Source: Acidovorax radicis N35
GTDB taxonomy: Bacteria; Pseudomonadota; Gammaproteobacteria; Burkholderiales; Burkholderiaceae_C
DNA length: 64,000 nucleotides
Assembly: GCF_000204195.1 (NCBI RefSeq)
Contig: NZ_AFBG01000023.1
Span: 186,001-250,000, forward strand
Direction: 5' to 3'
The position numbers and the translations under genes were made by a program. Under the pieces are notes generated by a model. The model had not been told where the DNA came from and did not search any database. It saw only the letters and a list, made by a program, of their open reading frames with translations. Each line of letters starts with the position of its first letter. Within the stretch, counting starts at the first letter, position 1. Below are positions 47,794 through 56,682 of this stretch, piece by piece.

Positions 47794-49587
47794 ATGACGA
47801 TGAAGCGCAGAGACTTCACCCTGAGTGCCCTGGCCCCCCTGCTGCTGAGCGCCTGCGGCGGCGGCAGCGACGACCCCGCGCCCACCTTTCCGCCCGGCCC
47901 CAAGGCCGACGCTGCCGACGCCCTGAAGCGGGCCACGCACTACATGGACGACACCGTGTCCTACCAGGGCGGCTACGTGTGGTCGTATTCGCCGGACCTG
48001 AAGCAGACCTTCGGCGAGATGGAGGCCTATCGCACCATGTGCTGGATCCAGCCGCCGGGCACGCCGTCGGTGGGCCATGTGTACCTGGACGCCTACCACG
48101 CCACCGGCGACGAACGCCACTGGCGCGCGGCCGAGCGCACCGCCACGGCCATCATGGCCGCGCAGCACAGCTCGGGCGGGTGGAACTACATCCACGACTT
48201 CGCGGGCGAGGCGTCGCTGAAAAAGTGGTACGACACCATCGGCAAGAACGGCTGGCGGCTCGAAGAATTTCAGCACTACTACGGCAACGCCACGTTCGAC
48301 GACGCGGGCACGGCCGTGGCCTCGCAGTTTCTGCTGCGCATGTACCTGGAGCGGCGCGAGGCCCGCTACCTGCCGGCCGTGCAAAAGGCCATCGACTTCG
48401 TGCTCAACGCGCAGTTCGGTCCCGAGTACGGCGTGGCCAATGGTGGCTGGCCGCAGCGGTTCCCGCACTTCCCAGGCGCCGTCAGCAGCATGCCGCTGCC
48501 CAACGCATCGCAGTTGCCCGCCGGTGCCAAGGCCGGCATGGACGACGGCGACTACACGCTGCACGTGACCTTCAACGACGACGTGATGGGCGAGAACATC
48601 AAGTTCCTCACCCTGTGCGTGATGGCGCTGGGCGAGACGCGCCTGATCGCCCCCATCAACCGCGCGATGGAGTGCATGCGCCTGATGCAGCAGCCCGGCC
48701 AGCAGGCCGGCTGGGGGCTGCAGCACCTCTCCCGCGAAAGGGACGGCCGGCCTGCCGGCTCGCCCGCCGGTGCCCGCAGCTACGAGCCCCGCTCGCTGGC
48801 CACGCACACCACGCAGACCAACATCCGCCAGATGTTCAACTACTTCCAGCTCACCGGCGACCGCAAGTACCTGGCGCGCCTGCCCGAGGCGATTGCGTGG
48901 CTCAAGAGCTGCCCGCTGCCGGCCGATGCCGCCACGGTGAACCCGCTGCTGGGCGGTGGCCGCACCCACCCCACCTTTGTCGAGCTGGGTACGAACGATG
49001 GCCTGTACGTGCACCGCTACGGCTCCAACATCCACAACGGCGCCTACTACTACGACAAGAACTACACCAACACCGTGAGCCACTACTCGGCCGGCCGTCC
49101 CATCGACATTGCTGGGCTGGAGGCCACGTACGCCAAGCTCAGCGGCATGACGGACGCGGCCGTGGCCGAGCTGGCGGCGCGCTCGCCGCTCAAGGTGACA
49201 GGCGGCGGCAAAGCGCTGCCCAAGTACTTCTCGATCCGCGAGGTGGACTTTCCGGATTTGTTCACTGGTGCGGTCATGGCCACACCCGCCGTGCCCGACA
49301 CGGAAGTCGCCACGCTGCTGACCGAGCTGGGCACCCGCAACTACTGGACATCGCCCGTGCCCGAGATCGTGAACCCCTACCTGGCCGACGGCCCCACCGC
49401 CCCCTACACCGGCACGGCCTACCGCAGCAAGCACGTGGGCGATGTGTACGACACCTCGCCCTACCCGGCCGACAACCCGCCCGAAGTGCCGCCGTACGTG
49501 AAGAAGGACAAGCCCCAGTTCATCGTCACGGCCGAGTGGATACGGCGCATGGGCCGGCTGATCGCGTTCGTGGCACCGGTGGCGTGA
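47794..49587 (+). CDS. Pectate lyase (PL10-like), Tat/lipoprotein-type export
   Basis: 597 residues. The start MTMKRRDFTLSALAPLLLSAC combines a twin-Arg motif with a lipobox, so it is probably exported folded and lipidated. The (alpha/alpha)-toroid signatures of PL10-type lyases are visible: SSGGWNYIHDF, NATFDDAGTAVASQFLLRMY, NGGWPQRFPHFPG and TFNDDVMGENIKFL. Family catalytic domains are about 330 residues; the C-terminal 250 residues (from about 340) are extra. ATG 47794 has GAGGAG 8 bp upstream. It should cleave polygalacturonate outside the cytoplasm. Confidence 0.85.
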   Translation: MTMKRRDFTLSALAPLLLSACGGGSDDPAPTFPPGPKADAADALKRATHYMDDTVSYQGGYVWSYSPDLKQTFGEMEAYRTMCWIQPPGTPSVGHVYLDAYHATGDERHWRAAERTATAIMAAQHSSGGWNYIHDFAGEASLKKWYDTIGKNGWRLEEFQHYYGNATFDDAGTAVASQFLLRMYLERREARYLPAVQKAIDFVLNAQFGPEYGVANGGWPQRFPHFPGAVSSMPLPNASQLPAGAKAGMDDGDYTLHVTFNDDVMGENIKFLTLCVMALGETRLIAPINRAMECMRLMQQPGQQAGWGLQHLSRERDGRPAGSPAGARSYEPRSLATHTTQTNIRQMFNYFQLTGDRKYLARLPEAIAWLKSCPLPADAATVNPLLGGGRTHPTFVELGTNDGLYVHRYGSNIHNGAYYYDKNYTNTVSHYSAGRPIDIAGLEATYAKLSGMTDAAVAELAARSPLKVTGGGKALPKYFSIREVDFPDLFTGAVMATPAVPDTEVATLLTELGTRNYWTSPVPEIVNPYLADGPTAPYTGTAYRSKHVGDVYDTSPYPADNPPEVPPYVKKDKPQFIVTAEWIRRMGRLIAFVAPVA

Positions 49588-49600
49588 CCACTGGCTCTGC

Positions 49601-49652
49601 GCAATTTGCTATTATTTATATAGCATTTTGCGCTTTCCCAGAAAGCGCTGGA
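49601..49652. repeat. Dispersed palindromic element, family A (after the pectate lyase gene)
   Basis: Two neighbouring stems: TGCTAT (49607-49612) with ATAGCA (49620-49625), and GCGCTTTC-CCA-GAAAGCGC (49630-49648). Located 20 bp after the pectate lyase stop. The rest of the gap to 49763 shows nothing further. Confidence 0.7.
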
Positions 49653-49762
49653 AGGCAAAATGGCTCACATCTCCCGCACCAGGACAGGCCGCGCGCCGGT
49701 GGAATGGACTGCAGCCAAAAGCCGCCCGCACCGTGCTCGAGCGCTGGCGCGAGAAACCCGCC

Positions 49763-51079
49763 TCAGCGCATCTGGAACAGCTCCTGGTGAAAGCGCGCAG
49801 GCGAGCGCCCCAGGTGCTCCATGCCCCGGCGCACCGCCTCGGCAAAACCCTGCGGCCCGCAGAACCACACACTCGCCGTCTGGCTGGTGCCTGCCAGCAG
49901 CGCTGCCGGTGTCACGGGCCCGGCGTCGTCACTGTAGTGCGTCTCCAGCGTCACGCTGGGCAAGCGGGCGCACAGTGCGGCCATGCGGTCGGCAAACACC
50001 GCCTCGCCCGCATGGCGCACGCAGTAGTACAGATGCACCCGGGGTGCCAGCGCGGGTGTGGACTGCAGGGATTCGAGCCAGGCCATGAACGGCGTGGCGC
50101 CGATGCCTGCGGCCACCCACACCTGCTCCGGTGCGCTGTCGCTGCGAAAGTCAAAACAGCCATATGGCCCCTCGATGCCTACCTGCTGCCCCAGATGGAC
50201 TTGCAGAGGCAACTGGCCCGTGTGGTCGCCCAACGCCTTGATGGCAAACCGCAGCACGCCATCGCCTTGGTCGGCATTGAGCAGGGTGAAGGGGTGTGCC
50301 CCCTCGGCACGGCCAAAGGTGACAAACGCAAACTGCCCCGCCGTGTGCCGCCAGGCGCTGCCAGGGCTGACCTGGCAGGTCACCTCCAGCACGCTGGCCC
50401 CTTGTGGCAACACGCTGCCCACGCGGGCCGCATGGCGGCGGCTGCGCCCGATGGCCCCGGCCAGCGAGCGCACGGCACACAACACCCCCACCAGCGAGCA
50501 CAGGCCCACCAGAACGCCCGCTGGCTGCGCCCACCAGACAGGCGGCGTGAGCACCACGGCATGGAAAGCCAGCACCAGGTACACCACGGCCAGCAGCTTG
50601 TGCAGGTAACGCCACACGTGGTACGGGAACCGCTGCCACAGCGTGATGACCAGCATGGCCGCCAGGAACCACACGGCCCACTCCCCCATCTCCTCGGCCA
50701 GGTGGCGGAAGGTGTTGAGCCACCAGTCTGCGCGCGGCGTGCGCACCGGGCGACCCACCCAGTCGGCCAGCAGGCTGCGCGAGAGTTGCAGCCCGTAGTG
50801 CACCAACCCCAGCACAATCGCGCCAATGCCCGCCCACTTGTGCAGGCGGTAGCTCTTGTCCAGGCCGTCCAACGGCTTTTCCAGCCACGCGGGCCGCACG
50901 GCCAGCACCATGATCAGCGACATCAGCGCCCAGGCCGCCACGCCGGTGAGCAGGATCAGCTGGTTGCGCCACCACCAGACATCGCCCCACGCGGGCGGCG
51001 CGGGCTGGGGCACCCACAGTGCCAGCAGCCACGCCGCCAATGCCAGCGCCAGGGAGCCCCCCAAGACCTTCTTCCACAT
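49763..51079 (-). CDS. Ferric-reductase-like transmembrane flavoprotein
   Basis: 438 residues. The N-terminal half has about six membrane helices with paired His (LHKWAGIGAIVLGLVHYGLQL and YLHKLLAVVYLVLAFHAVVL) for haem ligation. The C-terminal half is a ferredoxin-NADP reductase fold: AGQFAFVTFGRAEGAHPFTL (FAD), VGIEGPYGCFDF, WVAAGIGATPFMAWLES (NADPH) and WFCGPQGFAEAV. This is the ferric reductase/NOX-like family, moving electrons across the membrane. The electron acceptor is unknown. ATG 51079 preferred; TTG 51091 is in frame. Confidence 0.88.
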   Translation of the reverse strand: MWKKVLGGSLALALAAWLLALWVPQPAPPAWGDVWWWRNQLILLTGVAAWALMSLIMVLAVRPAWLEKPLDGLDKSYRLHKWAGIGAIVLGLVHYGLQLSRSLLADWVGRPVRTPRADWWLNTFRHLAEEMGEWAVWFLAAMLVITLWQRFPYHVWRYLHKLLAVVYLVLAFHAVVLTPPVWWAQPAGVLVGLCSLVGVLCAVRSLAGAIGRSRRHAARVGSVLPQGASVLEVTCQVSPGSAWRHTAGQFAFVTFGRAEGAHPFTLLNADQGDGVLRFAIKALGDHTGQLPLQVHLGQQVGIEGPYGCFDFRSDSAPEQVWVAAGIGATPFMAWLESLQSTPALAPRVHLYYCVRHAGEAVFADRMAALCARLPSVTLETHYSDDAGPVTPAALLAGTSQTASVWFCGPQGFAEAVRRGMEHLGRSPARFHQELFQMR

Positions 51080-51232
51080 CACCAGTCCCAACTATTTGTT
51101 GCAATGCAGCAAATATAGAAACCCGCGATGAACGCCACCTGAACGGAGTGTGAAGAGGCGGCAAAGCGTGGCGGCTGGTGCCCGAGGGTTGATCTGCATC
51201 AGCAATCTGCGCGGGGGCTGCCCTCCTCGGAG

Positions 51233-52414
51233 TCAAGTCCGCACAAAACGCGCGAGGGGCCTGCGGGGTGTGGCAGGCACCTCGCCTTCGGGGTAGCCGA
51301 TGCGGCAGAACATCTGCACGGTGGCGTCCTGTGGCGTGCGCGGCGCGGGCAGCCCCAGCACCAGCTGGTGCACACGCTCGAAGTGCGGGGCCATCTCGGC
51401 AAACTCCTGCACGGCCTGGCTCATCGGGTGCATGCCCACGCCGAGCGCCGTGGCCTGCAGCTGCTGGCGCACATAGAGGCGGCCGGTGTGGACTTGGTCG
51501 CTGCGCGTGTTGGGGCCGGTGATCCACACAAAACCCATGGCCGTGCGGCTGTGCCCTTCAAAGCGGCCCATGGCGCTTTTGTAGGCTGCGCTGCCTTCGA
51601 CGGGTGGCGCCGAGCGGTCGAACATGCCCAGCGCCGACACCGCGCGCACGAACGGCGAGTTGAGCGAGATGCCGTCGCGGTGCTGCAGGATTTCCCCCGG
51701 CCCGACACGCGTGAGGTGGATGCTTTCCATCATGGTGCGCGGCGTGAGCAGCTCTACCCGGGCAGATTCCCAGCACAGCGTGCGCAGCGCGGGCAACTGG
51801 TCGGCGCTGACGGTGCCGCCCACGCGCAGCGGGGCTTCAGCCGGGGCGCTGCCCAGCAACTGGGCCAGCACCCCGGGCGCGATGGCCCGGGTGGTATCGA
51901 AATCCGTCTTGGGCGTGCGGCGCAGCAGCACCTGCGCAAACAGCGGGTCGGGCTGGCCACCAGGCTTGAGGGTGATGCGCGCCACGGGACGGTCGTCCCA
52001 GTCCTTCAGGGCCGCAGGCATCTCGCCCTGTGGCCACAGCAACACCTCGCTGGCCACGCCTTGCTGAGCCAGCGCCATCACCAGCAGCTCCAGAAACGCG
52101 CCATGGCCGATAAGGATCTGGCGCCCCCACGGATCCGTCTGTGGCAGCACCCGCGCAGGGTCGGTGCGCAGGGTGATGACACCGCTCTCGCGCAAGTCCA
52201 CCAGCCAGGGCTGCAGGTTGTGCGAATTGGGCGCGGTGATGGCGTAGGCCACCGCCCGGCGGCGCACATCGGTCTCGCCCACAGGGCCCTGCCAGGCCTC
52301 GACCGCCTGGGCGGGATAGTTCGAGCTCACGGCGCCGCAGGCGACCAGCGTGCCGGTGGTGGCGGCGGCGATGGTGCCACCCCCTGCCAAACGAATGAAG
52401 TTGCGACGGTTCAT
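51233..52414 (-). CDS. Tat-exported nitroreductase-like flavoprotein
   Basis: 393 residues. The signal MNRRNFIRLAGGGTIAAATTG has a twin-Arg motif, and a Cys follows at VACGAVSS. The rest resembles the nitroreductase fold of the Acg type: AVAYAITAPNSHNLQPWLVDL, DPWGRQILIGHGAFLELLVMAL, RRTPKTDFDTT. FMN binding in such proteins is often weak, and the function may be cofactor storage or reduction. It is downstream of the SDR gene on the same strand (32 bp gap). Confidence 0.8.
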   Translation of the reverse strand: MNRRNFIRLAGGGTIAAATTGTLVACGAVSSNYPAQAVEAWQGPVGETDVRRRAVAYAITAPNSHNLQPWLVDLRESGVITLRTDPARVLPQTDPWGRQILIGHGAFLELLVMALAQQGVASEVLLWPQGEMPAALKDWDDRPVARITLKPGGQPDPLFAQVLLRRTPKTDFDTTRAIAPGVLAQLLGSAPAEAPLRVGGTVSADQLPALRTLCWESARVELLTPRTMMESIHLTRVGPGEILQHRDGISLNSPFVRAVSALGMFDRSAPPVEGSAAYKSAMGRFEGHSRTAMGFVWITGPNTRSDQVHTGRLYVRQQLQATALGVGMHPMSQAVQEFAEMAPHFERVHQLVLGLPAPRTPQDATVQMFCRIGYPEGEVPATPRRPLARFVRT

Positions 52415-52446
52415 GAGAAGACTCCGGTGGTTCAAAGGTGGTGTCG

Positions 52447-53487
52447 TCAGGCCAGCGCAGCGCGGGTCGAACGCAAGGCCACGAGCCCCAAATCTGCCAG
52501 CGCCTGGCGCACGGCCTGATCGAAGGGGGTGTGGGGCTCGTCGCCGATGAGCGCGCGCAGGCGGGTGTTGTCCAGACGGTGGGGCGTGCGCCACAGATAG
52601 CGCATGTCCGCCAGCGCAGCGAACGTGGGGGCCACCAGCCCCATCACGCGCAGCAGCGGCCACGGCAACTGCCCCACCCGCAGCGCGCCCGCATCGGGCA
52701 ACCAGCCCTGCTCTGCCGCAATGGCCGTGAAGCTGTGCAGCCACTGCTGCGCCGTGACGTGGTGCCCAGCGAAATGCAGGCACTCGAAGGGGGCCAGCCG
52801 GTCCCGCTCTTGCGCCACGCGCACGAAGGTGCGGGCGAGGTCGGGCAGATAGGCCCAGGGCGTGGCTACGTCCAGCGGGCCGGGCCAGGTGATGCGGCCC
52901 CGGGGCAGGTCCTTGGCAATGGCCTGGTCCAGCCAGCTGCCGGTGCCACTGCCAAAGAAGTCCCCGGCGCGCAGCACCACGGCGCGCATGTCGCCCCCTT
53001 GCGTGGCAACCTGCAGGCGCAGCTCCAATTGCACCCGCATGCGGCCCTTGAAGCCCGTGGCGGCCTGGGGTGTGTCTTCGTGCAGCACGGGCGGCATGCC
53101 TTCGCCAAAGTTGTAGACGTTGCCGGGCAGCATCAGCGTGGCGCGCAGCTGGCGCGAGACGGCAATCGCAGCCTCCATCAGCGCGGGGGCCTGCTCGCGC
53201 CAGGCCTTGTGCGTGTAGATGGGGTTGAGCGCATGCACCACCACCTGGGCACCTTGCGCCTGGGCGGCCAGCGCGGCGGTGTCATCCACCGCCACGGGCA
53301 TCCACCACACACCGGGAATGGCGGGCAGCGCAGGGCTGCGCGCGCCGGGTCGCACCTGGGCCAGCACCTGCCAGCCCGCCTGGGCAAAGGCGCGGGCGGC
53401 CGCCAGGCCCAGCCGGCCCCGGGCGCCCAGGATCAGCACGGTGGAGGGGTTGTCCGTGGAGGGGCGAGAAAAGGGATGGGTGGTCAT
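52447..53487 (-). CDS. NAD-dependent epimerase / SDR-family protein
   Basis: 346 residues. The Rossmann nucleotide loop is VLILGARGRLGLAAARAF. VVVHALNPIYTHKAW and LMLPGNVYNFGEGMPPVL follow, with a Y at the position of the catalytic Tyr in the extended-SDR fold, but a YxxxK is not clear. AVVLRAGDFFGSG and WAYLPDLARTFVRV are extended-SDR (atypical) blocks. The substrate is unknown. Divergent from a LysR gene, with a TTCACAA dyad in the gap. Confidence 0.82.
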   Translation of the reverse strand: MTTHPFSRPSTDNPSTVLILGARGRLGLAAARAFAQAGWQVLAQVRPGARSPALPAIPGVWWMPVAVDDTAALAAQAQGAQVVVHALNPIYTHKAWREQAPALMEAAIAVSRQLRATLMLPGNVYNFGEGMPPVLHEDTPQAATGFKGRMRVQLELRLQVATQGGDMRAVVLRAGDFFGSGTGSWLDQAIAKDLPRGRITWPGPLDVATPWAYLPDLARTFVRVAQERDRLAPFECLHFAGHHVTAQQWLHSFTAIAAEQGWLPDAGALRVGQLPWPLLRVMGLVAPTFAALADMRYLWRTPHRLDNTRLRALIGDEPHTPFDQAVRQALADLGLVALRSTRAALA

Positions 53488-53499
53488 GTCAGGGCTCCA

Positions 53500-53525
53500 T
53501 TCACAAGGGATGGAGCGATTGTGAA
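53500..53525. promoter_or_regulatory. Dyad between SDR and LysR genes
   Basis: TTCACAA (53500-53506) and TTGTGAA (53519-53525) are exact inverted repeats with a 12-bp spacer, 13 bp before the SDR start. It is a probable binding site for the divergent LysR regulator. Confidence 0.5.
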
Positions 53526-53629
53526 AACGCAGGCGCCGTTACACAATTGCCTAACCATTCATAGCAGCAATGCAAAATTGAATACCTCCAACCGCTCTGC
53601 GGTACCCACATTGCAGGCACGCTATCGCC

Positions 53630-54514
53630 ATGAATCAGACCTTTGACTGGAGCCTGGTGCAGTCCTTTCTGGCGGCGCTGGACCAGGGCAGCCTGCTGGG
53701 TGCGGCACGTGTGCTCAATGCCAGCCAGCCCACCATTGGCCGCCACATTGCAGAGCTGGAATCGCAGCTGGGGGTGGTGCTGTTCGAGCGCACGGGGCGC
53801 GGTTTATTGCCCACCGCCACGGCCCTGCGGCTGGCCGAATCCGCGCGCGCCATGGAGGCCAGCGCCCACCAGCTGGCCCGCAGCGTGTCGGGTGCCGAGG
53901 AAGGGGTGAGCGGCACCGTGCGCATCACCGCCAGCCAGCCTGTGGCCTGCGCACTGCTGCCGCCGGTACTGGCGCGGATGCGCCAGGTGCTGCCCGAGGT
54001 GCAGGTGGAACTGGTGGCCAGCAACCAGGTCACCAACTTGCTGCGCCGCGAGGCCGACATCGCCCTGCGCATGGTGCGCCCCGACCAGGCCAGCCTGGTG
54101 GCCAAGCGCATCGGCGCGGTGACGCTGGGCGCCTATGCCCACCGCGACTACCTGCGCCGCAAGGGCACGCCCCGGCAGCCGCCCGACCTGCTGCAGCACG
54201 AGCTGGTGGGCAACGACCGGCACGAGGACATCCTGCAGGGCTTTGCTGCCATGGGCTACCCGGTGGAACGCCAGCACTTTGCGTTCCGCACCGACGACCT
54301 CATGGCCTACTGGGAGGCCGTGCGTGCGGGCCTGGGCATCGGCTTTGTGGGCAACTACCTGGCCCGCACCGACCCCGGCGTGGTGGCCGTGCTGCCCATG
54401 CTGCCCCTGCCCGAGCTGCCCATCTGGCTCACGGTGCACCGGGAGATCCGCACCAGCCGCAAAATCCGGGCGGTGTATGACTTCCTGGCGGAAGAGGTGC
54501 CAGGGGTGCTTTAA
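53630..54514 (+). CDS. LysR-family transcriptional regulator
   Basis: 294 residues. HTH: LVQSFLAALDQGSLLGAARVL with ASQPTIGRHIAELESQLGVVLFERTGRGLLPT. Effector domain VRITASQPVACALLPPVLARM, EADIALRMVRPDQASLVAKRIG, and GLGIGFVGNYLARTDPGV. It is divergent from the SDR/nitroreductase operon and should regulate it. The TAA stop codon (54512-54514) is also the left flank of a MITE-like element. Confidence 0.93.
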   Translation: MNQTFDWSLVQSFLAALDQGSLLGAARVLNASQPTIGRHIAELESQLGVVLFERTGRGLLPTATALRLAESARAMEASAHQLARSVSGAEEGVSGTVRITASQPVACALLPPVLARMRQVLPEVQVELVASNQVTNLLRREADIALRMVRPDQASLVAKRIGAVTLGAYAHRDYLRRKGTPRQPPDLLQHELVGNDRHEDILQGFAAMGYPVERQHFAFRTDDLMAYWEAVRAGLGIGFVGNYLARTDPGVVAVLPMLPLPELPIWLTVHREIRTSRKIRAVYDFLAEEVPGVL

Positions 54515-54782
54515 GAACCTGTTCAAGATCTTTTCAGGGTCGCGCAAGCGCCTTGTCAGGATGGGATGCAAGGCGCGAGGCGCAGCCAATAGCTCGGCTA
54601 TTGGCAAGCACCGCAACGCCGCAGACCGCCCGGCAGGGCACTTGCCCGAAGGGTTGGAGTGAAATCGGGCGATTGGACGCCCCGGCCGCTTGCATGGGCA
54701 TGAGCCCATGCGGCGCATCCGAAACATCCACTCATCCCGATTGCACTCCAACGCGACCCCCGAAAAGATTTTGAACAGGTTC
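54515..54782. mobile_element. MITE-like element, 268 bp, no coding capacity
   Basis: Terminal inverted repeats of about 30 bp: GAACCTGTTCAAGATCTTTT at the left end; the right end read from outside is GAACCTGTTCAAAATCTTTT, followed by GGGTCGCG in both. TAA flanks both ends (54512-54514 and 54783-54785), consistent with a 3-bp target duplication. Inside are stems CCAATAGC-TCG-GCTATTGG, GCATGGGC-ATGA-GCCCATGC and a long imperfect pair 54653-54669/54736-54752. TAAGAACCTGT recurs directly after the right end. No frame is convincing, so it would need a transposase encoded elsewhere. Confidence 0.75.
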
Positions 54783-54812
54783 TAAGAACCTGTGCGCGGC
54801 CACGGTGGCTGC

Positions 54813-54818
54813 TAGCAT
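54813..54818 (+). promoter_or_regulatory. Possible -10 of the DUF4139 gene
   Basis: TAGCAT in the context GCTGCTAGCATCCCATTCC, 35 bp before the GTG start at 54854. The element lies just outside the MITE-like insertion. No clear -35. Confidence 0.25.
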
Positions 54819-54853
54819 CCCATTCCCTTTGTCCACCGCGCCCAAGGAGCCCC

Positions 54854-56518
54854 GTGATCCATTCCCCCCTTGCCTTGCACTTGCGCTCTCCTCACCCGCT
54901 GCGGCCCCTGTGCCTTGTCGGCATGGCCCTGCTGTGCAACGCGGCCTCGCCGGCCCTGGCGCAGGACACCTCCCGCATTGCCCGCGTCACCGTCTACCCC
55001 GGCAGCGCCACCGTGGAGCGTGTGGCCAAGGTGCCCGCTGGCGCACGCAGCCTCACGCTGGCCTGCCTGCCCGCGTCGCTGGATGCGCAAAGCCTGCAGA
55101 TCAACGCCGACCCCGCGGTGCGTGTGGGCGAGTTCAATGTGCTGACCGAAGACCGCGACGTGGTGGCGGCCTGCGCCAGCCCGCTGGACGGCCGCATCCG
55201 CGAGCTGGAAGACCAGATCGCCGGAGTGAAGGCCGAGGCCTCGGCCCTGCAGCTGGTGGATGGCTACCTGCGCAGCGTGGCCAACACCAGCACCAGCGAT
55301 GAGACGGCCCCAGGGCGCGCCGCCATCCCCACATCCGCGCAGATCGCCGCCACCGCCGACGTGCTGCGCAAGTCCGGCCAGGACAGCTTCACCCGCAGCC
55401 ACCAGCTCCAACGCAAGCAAGAGGCGTTGCAGCTGGCACTCAAACCCCTGGTGGCCGAGCGTGACCGCGTGGCCAGCCAGCGCGCACGGGTGGTGTCGGT
55501 CACCATCAACCTGGCCACCGAGCGCGAGGCCGAACTGCGCCTGTCCTACCAGGTGCGCGGCCCGGGCTGGCAGCCCACCTACCGCGCCACGCTGGACGCC
55601 ACCAAATCCACCGTGCTGATCGAGCGCCAGGCGCTGGTGGCGCAGAACAGTGGTGAGGACTGGGGCAACGTGCAGCTGACCCTGTCGACCGGCCAGCCGG
55701 GTCGGGCCACGCAGGGCCGCCTGCCGCGTGAATGGACACTGGATGTGGCCCCGCCGCCGCGCCCCATGCCCGCGACGGCCCCCATGATGGCCATGGCCCC
55801 ACCGGCCCCCTCGCCCGCCGCGCTCGCGCGCAACGCGGTCGAGGAAGACAAGCCCAGCTTCGACGTGAGTGCGATCGACAAGGGTTTCGCCACCGAATTC
55901 GCCGTGCCGCAGCGCATCACCGTGCCATCGAGTGGCCAGCGTGTGACGCTGGCGCTGGGCAACCACACGGCCCCCGCCACGCTGATCACCCGCACCGCCC
56001 CGGCCGTGGAAGAGGCTGCCTACCTGGTGGCCCACATGGCCCAGCCGCCCGGCGTGTGGCCGGCCGGGCCTGCGGGCCTGTACCGCGACGGCGCGTTTGT
56101 GGGCAACGGGCGCATCGACTTCGGCACGCCCAGCGCGGGCGCCCCGGTGGGCAGCACCAGCCTGTCGTTTGGCCGCGATGAACTCGTCACCGTGCGCGCC
56201 GAGCCCGTGCAGGACCTGACGGGCAGCACCGGCTTTACCGGCTCGCGCACCGAGCGCAAGACGCGCCGCGCCTACAGCGTGGAAAACCGCCACAAGACCG
56301 GCATCACGCTGCAGGTGCTGCATGCCGCGCCGGTGTCACGCAACGAGAAGATCGAGGTCGAATCGCGCTACCAGCCCCAGCCCACCGACACGGCCTGGAA
56401 CCGCACACCCGGCACCGTGGCCTGGCAGCAGGCGCTGGCCGCAGGTGCCACGGCGCCGTTCAGCGCCGAGCACACCATCCGGTTCCCCAAGGATGTGGAG
56501 CTGCAAGAGCGCCAGTAA
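54854..56518 (+). CDS. Secreted DUF4139 protein (MuiA-like)
   Basis: 554 residues from GTG 54854 (AAGGAG upstream). The signal peptide ends at ASPALAQDTSRIARVTVYPGSATVERVA. The N-terminal DUF4140 unit has ARVTVYPGSATVERVAKVPA. A coiled coil (RIRELEDQIAGVKAEASALQ) follows, then DUF4139 with LSYQVRGPGWQPTYRATLD, IERQALVAQNSGEDWGNVQLTLSTGQP and, near the end, RAYSVENRHKTGITLQVLHAAP. The fold is a secreted two-part beta domain; the function is unknown despite the mucoidy-inhibitor name of one member. Confidence 0.9.
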   Translation: MIHSPLALHLRSPHPLRPLCLVGMALLCNAASPALAQDTSRIARVTVYPGSATVERVAKVPAGARSLTLACLPASLDAQSLQINADPAVRVGEFNVLTEDRDVVAACASPLDGRIRELEDQIAGVKAEASALQLVDGYLRSVANTSTSDETAPGRAAIPTSAQIAATADVLRKSGQDSFTRSHQLQRKQEALQLALKPLVAERDRVASQRARVVSVTINLATEREAELRLSYQVRGPGWQPTYRATLDATKSTVLIERQALVAQNSGEDWGNVQLTLSTGQPGRATQGRLPREWTLDVAPPPRPMPATAPMMAMAPPAPSPAALARNAVEEDKPSFDVSAIDKGFATEFAVPQRITVPSSGQRVTLALGNHTAPATLITRTAPAVEEAAYLVAHMAQPPGVWPAGPAGLYRDGAFVGNGRIDFGTPSAGAPVGSTSLSFGRDELVTVRAEPVQDLTGSTGFTGSRTERKTRRAYSVENRHKTGITLQVLHAAPVSRNEKIEVESRYQPQPTDTAWNRTPGTVAWQQALAAGATAPFSAEHTIRFPKDVELQERQ

Positions 56519-56528
56519 ATGATGAGGC

Positions 56529-56630
56529 ACCCCCTGAGGCGCTTCGCGCCTTCACCCCTCTCTCGCTGCGCGGGAGGGGGACGCACCCGGTGGCCTGTCA
56601 AAGCCAGTTCCACGGGTACGCTGGCCTTGT
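56529..56630. repeat. GC-rich intergenic repeat, family B
   Basis: CACCCCCTGAGGCGCTTCGC starts 11 bp after the DUF4139 stop. It has CTCTCGCTGCGCGGGAGGGG and GTCAAAGCCAGTTCCACGGG, matching the copy at 486. It could terminate the DUF4139 transcript. Confidence 0.65.
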
Positions 56631-56682
56631 GCGCGCCAGTTTTATACGCCGTGGGTTGCACGAAGCACCGTTGATTGTTGAT

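Noticed and set aside
47419..49434. 671-codon minus-strand frame opposite the pectate lyase gene
   Set aside because: Antisense shadow; no recognisable domain and it would cover the shared operator region.
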